NCBI GenBank assembly: GCA_013396525.1
Contig: VWYX01000215.1
Span: 843,512 to 907,511 of the forward strand
DNA: 64,000 nt
DNA from: Chaetorhynchus papuensis
Lineage: Eukaryota > Chordata > Aves > Passeriformes > Rhipiduridae
Direction of reading: 5' to 3'
Shown here: piece after piece, positions 23,600-36,600 of the stretch
Numbering within the stretch: the first letter of the stretch is position 1
Layout of the letters: each line of letters begins with the position of its first letter
Made by a program: the position numbers and the translations under genes
The notes under the pieces: model-generated
What the model saw: the letters and a program-made list of their open reading frames with translations, nothing else
Database searches by the model: none
Told to the model about the DNA's origin: nothing

Positions 23600-26500
23600 A
23601 AAAGTATGTATTTTAAAGTGAATGTTCTTTGTTCCAAAAGTACTTAACCCCAAGACTTAATTTTCATTCGTTGAAGATGTATCTGGCAAAACAAAAGAAA
23701 GTAAAAACAGAGATTGTCTAGAAAGGGTCTGTCATAACTTAGAAACCACACAAAGAATCCTTGCATTTGATAACAGCAAAATGCAAGCAGTGTGATGCCC
23801 CATTAGTCGCTCACGGGATATTAATTAATCAGAGCTCTGTAACAGGAAGGAAACTCACACAGCAGTGTTTGGATTTTGGCTCAAAAATAATTTAAAAAGA
23901 GGCAAAAAATCAGTAATGTGGCGGCAGACGAATTAAGAGTTGAAAAATATGTATTAGAAGATACTTCTGGTGTGTCTTTTTGCTGGACAACAACCATTCA
24001 GATTACTTATTATAAGCCAGATGACTTATTTTCTTACACTGTCAATAATAAAGTGCCTGCTCAGCATTCAGCCAAGGCTCCAAAGAGCAAACAAGGTGTT
24101 AAAACACATCAGGAAAGGCCTGAAGAAAAAATGTAAAAATATTGTAGAGCCAATGTACTCATCACTCTACACAAGAGACGTTAGTGGAAGCTCGTCTCCA
24201 TGTGACCCCTCCCATGATACAAGACTGAAAATAAAATGCAGTGCACTTAAATCTCGCACACACACGTATCCATCAAAATTAATTTTGTAAATGCAGTTTG
24301 CTGAGGATGACAAGCAAGGATCTGCATTAATGCAGACAATAGGAATAGCTGTGGAAGACACTACTTGCAATAAGAAAGAGCCTTCATTTCCAAGAAAAAG
24401 ACTATAAATTCTTGGTACTCAAAACCTTAGAAGCCACTGTGTAAATCACTTGGGAAAAACTGATGGAAAGAGTGGGTTAAGCTATCCCTCACCTATTTTG
24501 AAGAGGAGAAGGAAGACAAATTTCAAGCATGAGGTGCTTCAAATTCTCACAGATGTCACTGAAGCCATCATAATGTCCCAAGGCATATCATCCTCACAGA
24601 TGATGATGCTGGTAGCAGAGGCACTGTGAACAGCTGAGCTCTGACTTGTCTGGGGCACAGACTAACCTGGAAGCCAGACAGCTTCCACTGCAGCTACTTT
24701 TTTCTTGGTCCTGCTCTGTGATCCCTCTAGTCATCAAGAATAAATGGGTCCTTGATTTCCAGACTAAGGGAAAGGCTGCCTGTGCTGGCCTGGCAAAAAT
24801 GATGGCCAGCAAGGAACAAGCAAGCTGTAGGCTCTTGAGAACCATGATGTAAGAGACAACCAGGGCTAAGAGTGGTGTCAGGGAATGGTTTGCAGGCCGG
24901 TCCAGGTCTGGGCACACTCTGTGGTGAGGGAGGATGCTGAATCTGGTCATGTTTGGAATTAATGTGGTGCACCAAGTGGTCATGCAGCAATGACACAAAC
25001 AGAGCCAGTGTAAAGCTGCTCTCCCACACAAAACTCAGCCTTGTGCCCCACAACCTGTGCATGGTTGCCCTTGGTGCAGAGGGTGCCTGGTGCTGCCAAA
25101 GCTCCTCCCCGATGAATGTTGTCTTGTTCCTCTGTGCCAAATAATCTCTTCCAGTTCTCCCAGTAATATTCACATCTACTCAATGCATGTGCTGGATGAG
25201 CAACTGAGCTGAAAGCTGTGCTCTGAGCAGCTTTGCTGAGTTGGGTGCAAAAAGGAGCTCATATTAAATTGGTGGGCTCAGGAGTTCAGGTCCTGGAGCT
25301 CGAGCTCATCGAACCTGGGTGACTTCCTTCTCTGTCACCAGAACAAACCGCCCTCCCCCATGCACCAAGCTGCAGTGGACAATGCCAGTCTTCTTTTGAG
25401 AGAGGGCTTTGAAATCTGCTGATGAGAAAGGATGAGATAATAGTATTAATAAAGACAAAAATAAAGTAGGGATTTTCAAAATGTCACTTGCAAAAGGGGT
25501 TATTTTAGCTGAACAAGAATTTCCAGCAGTGAAGAATGTACATACCCAAACCCACTGCACCATGAAAGAGAATGGATAGTCATTTGAGTGCAGCAAAGCT
25601 GACTCATTCTTAAACCCACATTTTTGCATAAAGGTTCCTCAGAAGGCCAGCCTGCATCCTCTCTTCAGTTATGCTAAGCAGCCATAAAAAGGTAGATGAA
25701 GGGGGAAACCAGCTAATTAGATTAAATACAAATAAAGATGAAGAGATAACAACAAGTTGATTGGATAGTTTTCATAGTGTGCTTAGGCCACACTACAGTC
25801 ACTCCCTACACAAAAAGCTGAATTACGCATTTGCTCAGGAGGACAGCTTCCCCCCTTTCAATTGTGCAGAAGCAGCATCGTGGTCAGCAGCCTGCTCCCA
25901 GTCAATCTGCTCCTCTCAGTCTGAGAGCCAGGGAGGAATTGCAATTCTCCTGCCTAGACTGCAACTGCTTGTCACTGTCCCAGCAGCAGCTCTGCACACC
26001 TGCTCTGAAGGGGAGTACAATTCCATAGGCACCACAGTGCTCCTCTGTTACCAGGATGGTTCTAAACTGCCAGCAGGGATCTACATCAGACATTTTCCTC
26101 TAGGAGCTCTTGAATTTTTGCAGTTTTATCCAACGTCTCTCTCTTAACACAGCCAGAGATCAACTTCATCACATCCCGCCTCTTATACCAACATCTCCAT
26201 CTGGCTTGATTTACAGCTAGAAATCAAGGGCCATTTAGTAATGTCACTCAAAATGATCATTAAAATAGTGCTTAAGGCAATGCCTCCTGAAAGTTCAACT
26301 TTGTTACTCCAGTCATGAAAGGAGGAGACTGGAAATGATAAAATAGTGGTGAGATTTGTAGATTTGTATATCTGATAAGACCATTCAAAGGAGAAGTAGT
26401 GGTGGTTGTATCTGCAACCATCTTGCTGTGACCCAGCAATGACATATGTAGGTGCCAAAGGCAATCATGGAGAAGTCACTCTCACTGCAGCAAGCACTGC

Positions 26501-28540
26501 CACTGAGGAGATACCAAGTTAAAAGCTCCCAGGACGATCTTCTTCCAGCAGCAACATCCATCACACAAACTAACAAAGTGCCATCTAATGGGACAATAAC
26601 TGAGTCAAAGCCACTTCTCACAGAAATGAGGCTCAAAAATGAAGAAGCTCTTTATCTGTTCCAGGTCAACAAAATCAAGTCCTTTGTGTAAATGCAGCCC
26701 AAATACAGGACTGATCAATGGATCACACTCCTTTAGTTTTTGTGCTGGATTTTTTTTTTTATTTTTTAATTTTCAAGTCATCTTTGAAGGGTTGAAGTTT
26801 TTCTGGGTTTTAATTTCTTGTTTCAAAACAAGTAACAGAACAGATCCAGTACAAGTAGCTCTGTGATTGCACACTGCGAGTTTTTTGTGAACTCAGGTGT
26901 TGCAAAATAAAACTACTAAGGCACTAAGAATTTTTTAGAATTCCAAGATGCTTGTTTGCTTGCATTTAACAAAAATGGGAAGTAATCAAGGATATGATCT
27001 GCAAGAATCTGATCTTTTTCCACAGATATGAGACACTCATAAAAATACTCTTAGTGATGCTAGGAACATGTAAGACAACAGAGACTGAATGAAGGCTGAC
27101 ATTACTAGATGCACTCTTCTTCTCAAGAGAGACCAGTGGCATTTAATCAGCATTTTCCAAGAAGGTCCAAGCAGCCAAGTTCAGGAAGAGACTTTTGCAC
27201 CTGGGACAGCGATTGGAACAACAGGTGGACATCCCTTCATGAAAAACATATTTGTCTCTTCTGCATGGGAACTTTGCACTCCTTAAAGTACCTCCATAGA
27301 AATACTGTGGTTTGGGCAGGACAATGGAAGAGAGGGGCCCTCCCTAGCATTTAACCTGTCACCATTACTCTCAAACAAAGAGAGCACTACTGGCTTGTAG
27401 TAAACTTAATCAAAGTGAGGGAAGACCACAACATGTCTCTATTCTTGCTCATAACTTGTAAACTGAAATTTGACCACAAGCAAGACCATGACCGCAGACT
27501 GAGTGATGTGCCTTTTCTGCTATCAAAGTATGTGGGAAAGCTGCAAAAAACCTCATGGAAGGAAGATAAGGATGGATTTTGCTGTTACTTATGCCCTTTT
27601 TGCTCATTTACAAGCACTGGGAATGGAAAGAAAATATGTCTGGTTGATTGCAGGGAGAAATGACGTGTTCTGCAGGTCCTGCAGACAAACAGCACTGAGA
27701 AGCTGCAGAGAACAGGTCTCCCCTTGCTATCAAGAGTCTTGTTTATGCTTTTTATAACAGTGAAACCCACAGGATGAGGTGTCACACAAAACTCTGCAGT
27801 CCTACAGAGAAGGGGCTGAAGAGTTCACAAAAGGAAAGAAAAGGCAACTTTGGACTCTGGCTGTTTTCTCCGCAGTTCTGCTTTATCAGCCCATCCTTGC
27901 ATAATGCAGGTCACTACTTGCTTCCTTTCCTCAGAAATATTAGGGAACCTCCAGAATCTCCCACGGGGAGGTTGGTGCCTGTCTGCTCCTGCTCTGGCTT
28001 TTTGCACGAACGTGAATGCAACCACCTCCTCTCCACAGTCACATGGAGTCCATCCGTTCACTTCCTCACTTGCTTAAGCTCACATTCTCCACACGCAGAG
28101 GTCACGCAGCAGGGTGCCTGTCTGGTCACAGCACTGCTGAATGTTTTGTTGTTGACTGCAGTATTCACGCAGGGGTGTAGACTTCACACAAGATGGAGAA
28201 GTGCAAAGACCTCTATTGTGCAGTGACCATTCCCTAAATACTAGCCCACAAACAGGATATCACCTCATATAATCAGGAAAGATGCTTCCCAGAGTGTCCC
28301 CCAATCACCTGGAGTATTGCCTAGATGTTACCTATTATGGTAATAGGCAAACAATACCCTATAAGGTCACAAACCACAACCTTCCCACACAACTGGTCAA
28401 GAAGGCCACTAACCCATAATTCTCTTTTCCAGCCCATCTCAGGTGACCTGGATGTGTTTCCATGGTTACCTCCAGGCCTAGGGAAGAAGCCTATTCTAGG
28501 CATTCCAGGCCTGCTTTTCATAACACCTATGGTGTAACCC
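23600..28540. other. Intergenic, CCR4 to GLB1 (left part)
   Basis: No supported gene. Minus-strand open frames of 145 and 148 codons overlap at 24594-25173 but show no domain, no splice context and no recognised repeat. A short perfect palindrome with a 3-base loop lies at 28331-28347. Confidence 0.45.
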
Positions 28541-28544
28541 TACA

Positions 28545-28649
28545 GTTGACAAGGCAGTTTCAGGAAGATGTCCCTGCTCATTGCAGGGCAGTTTGACTGG
28601 ATGACCTTTAAAGGTCCCTTCCAACCCAAACACTTCTATGATTCTATGA
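28545..28649 (+). mobile_element. CR1 LINE 3' end
   Basis: Ends in the diagnostic avian CR1 tail: 'aaaggtcccttccaaccc' then 'aaacacttctatgattctat' with two ATTCTATG-type units. Preceding 'tccctgctcattgcagggca' also fits CR1. It is a 5'-truncated copy of about 100 bases. The 3' end is exact to a few bases. Confidence 0.85.
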
Positions 28650-31600
28650 AAGCCTAAAAAGAGCAGATTTTTGGCGGCAGGTGCATTGGCTAATGATCAA
28701 CACCTTTTAACCCAATGCTTTCTTATGCATTTTCATTTCATCTTCAGATTAAAACTATTTTAGAGTAAGCCAAGTCTATTAGTCAACATTACTGAAATAA
28801 AGTATTCCATTAATACTGCTCTAAATTTTTACTATAATTTTATTCTGATGGGGGAAATAATTTCAGAAGTTCTCATGTAACCAAAAACTGTAGAAAAAAA
28901 TTCAAGGATTTGTCTTATTTAGAACACTTAAATAGTTTTAATAGAAAAAATCTACCACATTGCTCAATAAGTAGCTTATTACAAATATCCATAGGAATTT
29001 ACCAGGATTTAGGAAAAAAGCTAGCATTAGAAGCAAAATTTCAGTGAAGTGATGAGTGCTAAAGACTACTAGACAAAAAAAGGATTTTTTTCTGTGTTTT
29101 TTTTTAAATCTACTGCCTATAGTGAATAAACTACGGCATTTCATAGACTCTACTAACATGAGACTATGTGAATAAAATTTAAACAATCAAACATCCTATT
29201 AGTATTTATGAAAGGTCAATTCTTAAATGATAACTATTTAACAATTTGCATCAGAGACTGAGAAAGCAAGGTTAGTACTAGATACACAAGATTCTGCCGA
29301 ATTATAGTTTGCTTTTTTTATTTTTTTAAATTCCAGAAATGGGTTTGCACAGAGGCAGAGCAACTATTAATAGTGTCATAAACAGGGGGGAAAAAAAAAT
29401 AACCCCGTCTTTTTTCTAAGGTAAATCACAATGAAAACCTTAGTCATAATATGATACAACTGAACACGGCCTGAATTTTCAGAAGGGCACATGCAAAATT
29501 CTTGAATTGTCATACCAGCATAATTCAGTGGGTACATATAGGCTTCCAGGTTCCTGGAAAAATGTGAAAAAAAGCTCTAGAATTGTCAACTAATTGTACA
29601 GAAACAGCTGCGGAAGAGCTGATACTGCCCAACAATGGAGCAAATAGGTAGCTAGTATCAATGTTAATTTTAGGGACACCTAAAAAAGTCTGACATGTTT
29701 CTACACCCGAGGTCATAAGATTCCACAAAGTTACTGCTTTGGCAAAAGCAAAATGAAACACAGTAAAAAAAAAAAAAATTAAAAAAAATATCAGTGAGAT
29801 CCTTCACAGCAAAAGCCACAGCTGCCTGGTCAGGGAATGGCACGAGGTGTTTTTAAAGCTCAACCTTTAGCTCTGCCAGGGATGTTGGTCAATTTGACCT
29901 TGCATTTGCCACATAGAAATTAAAACTCTGCCCTCCTTTGTAAAACAAGGCATTTTGCAGATGAAAAGTACTACAATTAAGTAGCAGTATAGAAACAAAA
30001 ATTTGTGTATTAATTGCTAGATTCCTTGCTTTGTCTCAAGACATCAAGAACTGTGCACTCTCATTTACTCATAGCCGAGGAAGTTTTATCTCCTTCCACA
30101 GAAGATGAAAACAACTTCATAATGCACTACTCTAAACACAAGTCTTTGGATTTCATGCCAACATTTCTCAGTCAATAGGTGATTTTCCTGAGTCATGAAG
30201 GTTTGAAGACTAAACCCCTACCCCTTTTTAACTTGTTTGCCCGATTTACTTGAGGTTTTGGCATTTGTAATCTGCAGGGGGTTTCACCAATTTGCATGAA
30301 CACACTAAAGCAGGTAACAGGAAAAAACAAAGTACTTTGCAAGAAAGAACAGGAACATTCTTTCCAAGCCAGCATCACAATTTCACATCAAAAGGTCTAC
30401 AGCCTGACAATAAATAAGCAATCTCCCAAATCAGAATACACTATGGAGCACCAACCAAGGCTGTTGAACAGAGCTTATACTTTTAAATTATTTCAATTGC
30501 TGTACTCCAGTTTGCCTTGCACAGTGTGAACTTCAGAGTTTTGGGGTTATTTTTGCAAACTGAGTCATGGCAAGTGAGCAGCTGAATCAGCAGTCAAAAC
30601 TGAGTCTCTTCTACTGAAAAGAGCTTAAAAGTACTGAAATTTGTACCAAAAAAAGAGTTCACCTTAAAGTTTCAGGTACTGAAACTCAAAAAGAGATGAT
30701 CAGATATGCTCTACTTCAAAAGAAGATACAGGGCTAGATGGACCTTAGGCAAACTCATTGCCATTATTCTTATATGAAAAAGCAGAGTTCTATTAAATGA
30801 GAAAAAGGGAACAAATGCAACAAAAATTATGAGCTGAGCTCTGTATATTTTCAAAGCCCTCAGCCTCTGAGACCAGAGTACTTGTGTGCTGTGCCAAATC
30901 CTTAACAAACTCAGAGAGAGGAGATACCTTGGGAATCTCTGAATGTTCTTTCAGCCACCTTGTAGGACAAGTACAATAATATGGTTATGTGTCCAAGGAA
31001 GATACTCGCTCACCAGAAACCACAGTGAAAGCAAACCAGGCATCATCCAACCTTATTGTTTTGTGAACAACTGAAAATAGGTGATGTCTATCAACGACCA
31101 ACAGAACCAGCAGGGTTTCTACCTTGCACAGATAAAATGGAAGACAAGACGGTGACAAGCAGGTGGGGAGCAAGTACCAGCAGAGCTGGTACTGATGGGC
31201 ATTCCCCATCTTGTGGTTAGGCAGGTTTTTATTACGATTTGTATGTATTTTCCCCACTTTGCACATCCAGCCAGGGGAGCTGAACCTTTACTACAGCTCA
31301 CCTCCCTTCTTTCATCTAAAAATTCTTCACTTGTAACTAAGAAATCTGAAAACTTGAAAACTACAGAGCTCAGCATCATTCACCTTCGCCAGTTTAGTGA
31401 GATGCAAAGCTACAGCCTGTAGCTGGAGGTACCAGAAGGGAAATTATTTTCCTTCCCCCTCTCCAACAGCAACCTGCCCAGTTTAAAAAGAACACACACA
31501 CCCCCCCACCACCACCCACACAAAAAACCGAGGAAAGAAAAACCTACATAAAAACAAAACCAACAAAGAACCCACCCTTTACCCAACATATTATTATGCT

Positions 31601-32532
31601 TTCCCCTCTGTCTTCACTAGGCTTCACATCCAGATCATATTTTGTAACACTGAATATTCTTTTTCGCTTGTATCTCCACAGTGCTTAAACATCCCCAATT
31701 ACAGAGCTTTGTACTGTACCGACAGTAACAGGAGAAACAACTTTCCTGCAAGTCAAGTATGCTATACTGTAATCTCTTTTCAGCATCTTTGAAGAGACTG
31801 AGTTTTTCAAAATTTTTAATAAAAAACCAAAACCACAACAAAAAGCTTTCTGGCTGATTTCAGCATAGGTAGCTTCTACTCTTGCATCTAAATTACTGGC
31901 ATCTGTCCAAGTTCTCCTTATTTCCTAGGATGGGTGAACAAGCTTAATTTTGAGGTGGTAAGGGTATGTGGTCCCTCTTATCACAATAAAAGACATTAAG
32001 AGGAGCACAAAAATTTGGCTAATCCATACAGGATCTACCTTTTTATTTTTTTTCCATCACCTCTGAAGCCTTTGAATCAAAGCAAAGAGATGTGAGAGGT
32101 TAGACTAGAAAAAGTTAAAAATGAGCAGCTTGCTGCTAGTTGTTTCTGCTAAATTTTCTTCTATTTCAACACGAGCTAGATGGACTCAGTCTTTAAATAA
32201 AGTCATGACTGAAAGTGTCTCTGGCTGCAGTCAAAAGACTCACATTTTCTTAACTTCAGCTTTTGAAGTAGATACTGCTCTGGGTAAGGACCAGCAAAGC
32301 AACACAGATGGGGATACAGGGTAGCAGAAGCCACGGCTTGCACAATATTTTGCAGGAAATCATGCTAACACTTCGCGAGTTCAGTATCAGGTTCTCGGGT
32401 TCTTCAGCACACCAGATCTACCAATTCATTATTAGCACAGACCACATCCTAAAACTGAGGGGAAAAAAGCAAAACCGCTTAAAAGAAAATACGTAAAGTG
32501 TATGCAGGATCCAGACCCATCTCTCAGAGTTT
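28650..32532. other. Intergenic, CCR4 to GLB1 (middle part)
   Basis: AT-rich DNA with homopolymer runs (29.10, 29.39 and 29.77 kb) and a C/A-rich simple stretch at about 31.49-31.53 kb. No gene or confident repeat family seen. Confidence 0.45.
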
Positions 32533-32537
32533 AAAGT

Positions 32538-33613
32538 CGTGTTGGTTTGGCACTGCCTGGTTTTTGGTAGCGAGGGGGCCACAGAGGTGGCTCCTGTGAG
32601 GAAGCTGCTGGAAGTTTCCACCATGTCCAGCAGAGCCAATCCCTGATGGCTCTGAAAGATGGACATGCTGCTGGCCAAAACTGGGCCAATGAGAGAGGCT
32701 GGTAATGCCTCTGTAATGACATTTAAGAAGAAAATCAGAACAAAGTGAGGTGCACTGTTAATTCCAGCTAGAGAAGAGGAGGAGGTGAGAACATGTGAGG
32801 GAAACAACATGCAGACACCAAGTCAGTGAAGGAGGAGGGGGAGGAGGTGCTCCAGGTGCCAGAGCCAAGGTTCCTCTGCAGGCTGTGGTGCAGACCATGG
32901 GGAAGCAGCTGTGCCCCTGCAGCCCATGGGTCCACAGGGGATGCAGAGATCCACCCATAGCCCATGGGGAGGTGCCCGTGTCAGAGCAGGTGGATGCCTG
33001 GAGGAGGCTGTGATCCAGTGGAAGACCCAGTGGAGAGAGAGGGCCCTGCTTCCAGGCTGGAGCAGCCTGTCCTTGGAGGGCTGCACCCCGTGGAAAGAGA
33101 GACCTGCGGCACAGCAGTTTTGGGAGGGCTGTGTGCCCATGGGGGGAATTCACACTGCAGCAGTTTTGGCAGGACTGCTGCTAATGAGATTTGGAGCCAT
33201 GCTGGAGAAGTTCATGGAGAACTGTCTCCCATGGGAGGGACCCCACGCTCTCTCAGGGGAAGGACTCCTCTCCCTGAGCAGCGGAAGAAAAACTCAGGTG
33301 ATGAACTGACCAAAACCCTCACGCCCTGTCTTCCTGCGCTGTCAGTGGGAAGGAGGGAGGGACTGGAGGGGAAAAAGGTGTTTTTAAGGGCTTATTTCAC
33401 TTCTCATTATCCTCCTCTGATTTTGTAAGCAATTAACTCACTTTGTGCCTCTAAGCTGAGCCTGTTTTGCCCTTGGAGCATTTTCTTACGGTCCTTAGCT
33501 CAAGTCATGAAGCTTTTGTTAAATTTTTCTCTCCTCTGTCCAGCTGTGGCAGGAGAGGGTGAGAGAGTGACTTTTGTGAATGCTTGGCATTTGGCTAGTG
33601 TCAAACCACAACA
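32538..33613 (+). mobile_element. Solo ERVL-type avian LTR with target duplication
   Basis: A 1.08-kb unit running from 'CGTGTTGGTTTGG' (TG start mutated to CG) to '...GTCAAACCACAACA'. It is flanked by the direct repeat AAAGT (32533-32537 and 33614-33618). A 5-bp duplication is typical of ERVL elements. Inside are G/C-rich tandem-like blocks around 'ccatggggaggtgcccgtg' and 'ctggagcagcctgtccttgg', then 'tgatgaactgaccaaaaccc' and 'ctcattatcctcctctgatt', all familiar from avian ERVL LTRs. No internal viral genes are present. Open frames of up to 154 codons inside it are LTR sequence, not host genes. The family is assigned from memory. Confidence 0.82.
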
Positions 33614-33619
33614 AAAGTC

Positions 33620-36600
33620 TTCCAGGAAGCCTTGATGGTACAGCAGAGTGTTTCAACATCCAAAAATAGAACTCAACATGGAGGAGACAAGAAAAGAGTG
33701 CAGATTTTTTTTCTGCACAGTTTCTATCTTACTCCATTTCTGTTTGCTGTGAAAAGAGCAACCAACATTTTCAGAAAGGTCTAAAGCTCAGCAACAGGTA
33801 TGGCATGAGGAAGGTTAGGAACCAGCTATCAGTTTCTTTTTCTTCCTTTTCCTCAACATTTCTACCTGTGCTTTGGACAACCCCTTCACCCATAGCACAG
33901 GAACAAGACCAGATCCTGCAGCCACAAGATACAACAGCAGTTCACTTTCTCCCAAGGCAAATGTTTTGGACAGTGCTACTGGACAAGTCCGCAGCCAGGG
34001 CAGACTTCTGGCTAAATTTAGACTAGAGATCCATAAAGAGTGTTCACTCTGTACACCCGACCAAGATTGGTGAACCTGAGAAAAGGAATCTCTGGATGCA
34101 ATTTGAAAGGCAGGAGGCAGGCATAAGCCAGCTGGAAGCACAGGCATCTTTATCTTGCAAACTAGCAATGGATAGGTGGAAGGGTTGGAGATCCACTCCA
34201 TTTTAGACAAAGACATATTTTGGAAGGAATTTTTTTAGTTTCTCTACACATAAGACTTCCCTACTGTAAAAGGAAGAACCAGCAAGAGTTCAGGAAGAAT
34301 GAATCAGGAAATAGGTAAGAATATCTTAGCTACAGCATCAGAGGGATGAGTTGCTAGGCATCTGCCCACACTATGCCCAGATGCATCCTCTGGCCCACAA
34401 CTACAAACTCTGAAAATGCTCAGTTACTATTAGTATAGAAGCATGAGCCCTACAGAAGCACCAAGTTTAATAAAATTAGTGAATATACTTACAGAGAATA
34501 AGAAAACTTAAACAGGAAAAGCCTTTCAGACTGTAGATACTGGCTGCAATCTTCTACTGAATTTGCACTGGTATTCAACAGATCTGCTCTACTTAACAAA
34601 GGTACTTCCAGTTGGAGTTTCAAACTCAATTGTCAGTTTCATTAGAGAGCTGGTTTTTTTCCCCTGTCTTGTCTACCACAAGATTTTAAAAGGCTAAATT
34701 AGGGTTGTGCAGCTGTAACCACACCACCAAAGTGCAAGACAGTGATCTTATTGTTATGCTGGCGCAGGGTCAGCTGCCAGTGTGTGCTGGGGAGTCTCAG
34801 GAACAAGACTGTGCTTCCCATTCCAACTCTACAGAGTTAAATGTGGCACCTTCCTAAGACCCTGGCTTTGGAGTTCTGTATATACTTGCCTCCTGAGAGA
34901 CAGGTGTATGTGCTAAAGCCCAAACCAGGAGCTCTTAAATACACCCCCAATTCCTTGGCCACACCATATATCCTAGTCAAAGGGGATTGCATTACCTGAA
35001 ATAAGTCCTGGTTCTGTGAAAACTTCTTGAGGCAACACAGAGCTTCAAGATTTCCCCCAAAGCAGGGGAATTCTGATCACTACTCACAGATTTGATAACG
35101 TAACAAGCAACAGGGAATATCTTCTGAAAAGGGATTTTAAAACATACACACTTTATTCAGCAAAAGCATAACAAAGATCCCTGTGATGGACTTGCCCAAC
35201 ATTTTTCTATTCAGCCCATGGCACCAAGTTCCAGGATAATCTATTTCTGCCCAGTTTTGCCTTCTCCTTGAAGGAGAACCATTAAAAAAGACCCCATTCT
35301 TCTGCAGTTTCCAGTTTCTTCTGTCACAGGATCTCGCAGCCAGGACTTTGAAGTTCACTGCTATGCCTTTAAGTCCCAGCCAGCAAGACAACTTCCGTGC
35401 AACTCAGTAATTTCTATAAAAAAAAGATGTTGTAGCACCTGGACCAAGTCATTCAGGAAGCTGGTTGACCTTTCACATCCTTGCCAAGTCTTGCCTGTGT
35501 TACACTTCACCTCTTAAAATTTCTCTAAATCCAGTTCACAGAGAGACAAGAAATTAACAGGGCACAGAACAGCCCCAGAGCACAAATACACACTTTGTGT
35601 TGGCTGTGCACAGTGAAAGTGGTAACTGGCTTACAAAGAGCAATGAAGTCTTCAGTTACTGTTGACAAGTCTACCAATGGTAAACACTGGAATAACTTAC
35701 CTAGGAAAGACTGGAGTCTTCATCACAAGAAATCGTGAAGGCTAGCTTAAAGAAACACACTGGGAATATTTAAGATACAAATGATGTTGCCTTAGGGTAG
35801 AGAGACATAGAGCTAGATCATCTCTCACAAACCTTTCATCCTGCATTATCTGTTAAAGTGCTGTTTGCAGTCTGCAGGAAAAGATATACCCCAGAACAGA
35901 TTGAAGAGAAAGTAGGGGAACTGCACATCAATCACCAGCACCTTTGGGAAGTCATATTAGAACATTTGCAAGCAAAAAAAGGAAAACAACGAGCGACTGC
36001 CAAGTCATGTAACAGAAAAACTTTCTGAAGTAGCTTCCTGCTGATGCAGACAAAAATGGCTAGTAAATAACCAAGCTGCTGCTCAGGTTAGGATCTGTCA
36101 GCACTGTGAGCTGTTTGCTCAAATATGGGCAGATTTCCAGGGAAAGTATCTTAGGAAAAGTGTCAGCATATCCGTTTTGCACATACAGAGATGCTGTTGT
36201 TCCAGTGGTTTCAGTGTATCTGAAATGAGAACACCAGGGGACTACAATAGGTTGTCATCCAGCTGATCACAGCAAAGGGACCAAGTTGATTCAAAGAAAA
36301 TAGATTCCTTCCCCTCGTCCTCCTCTTAGAGTTTGGTTAACAGGTCACCTTCTCAGCCTGTACAAAAACAGCATCACCTCCTTCAGAGCACACAGCAAAC
36401 CACAGGATTACCCTTCTGTAATTACCATTTCTGAACAACTGACACATATCTGTCAGGTGGACAGTGCTCGCTGTCCAGTCAGAAGGTTTATTTCTAGCCA
36501 CTCCTGCAAGTATTCAAACTGCCAACAAATGAGTATTTCATCAAAAAAACTGCAAAAGAAAACAACAGGCACTGTGGAGCTCCCAAGGAAACTGGAGAGC

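Noticed and set aside
24594..25173. Overlapping minus-strand frames of 145 and 148 codons
   Set aside because: No recognisable domain, promoter, splice site or repeat. Two overlapping frames of similar length suggest low stop density by chance.
28150..28544. Possible minus-strand LTR ending at the CR1 (starts TGTAGGG on the minus strand)
   Set aside because: No TATA/poly(A) layout, no target duplication and no family that I recognise.
32758..33428. Open frames of 131, 132 and 154 codons on both strands
   Set aside because: They lie wholly inside the G/C-rich ERVL-type LTR, which has no viral or host gene.
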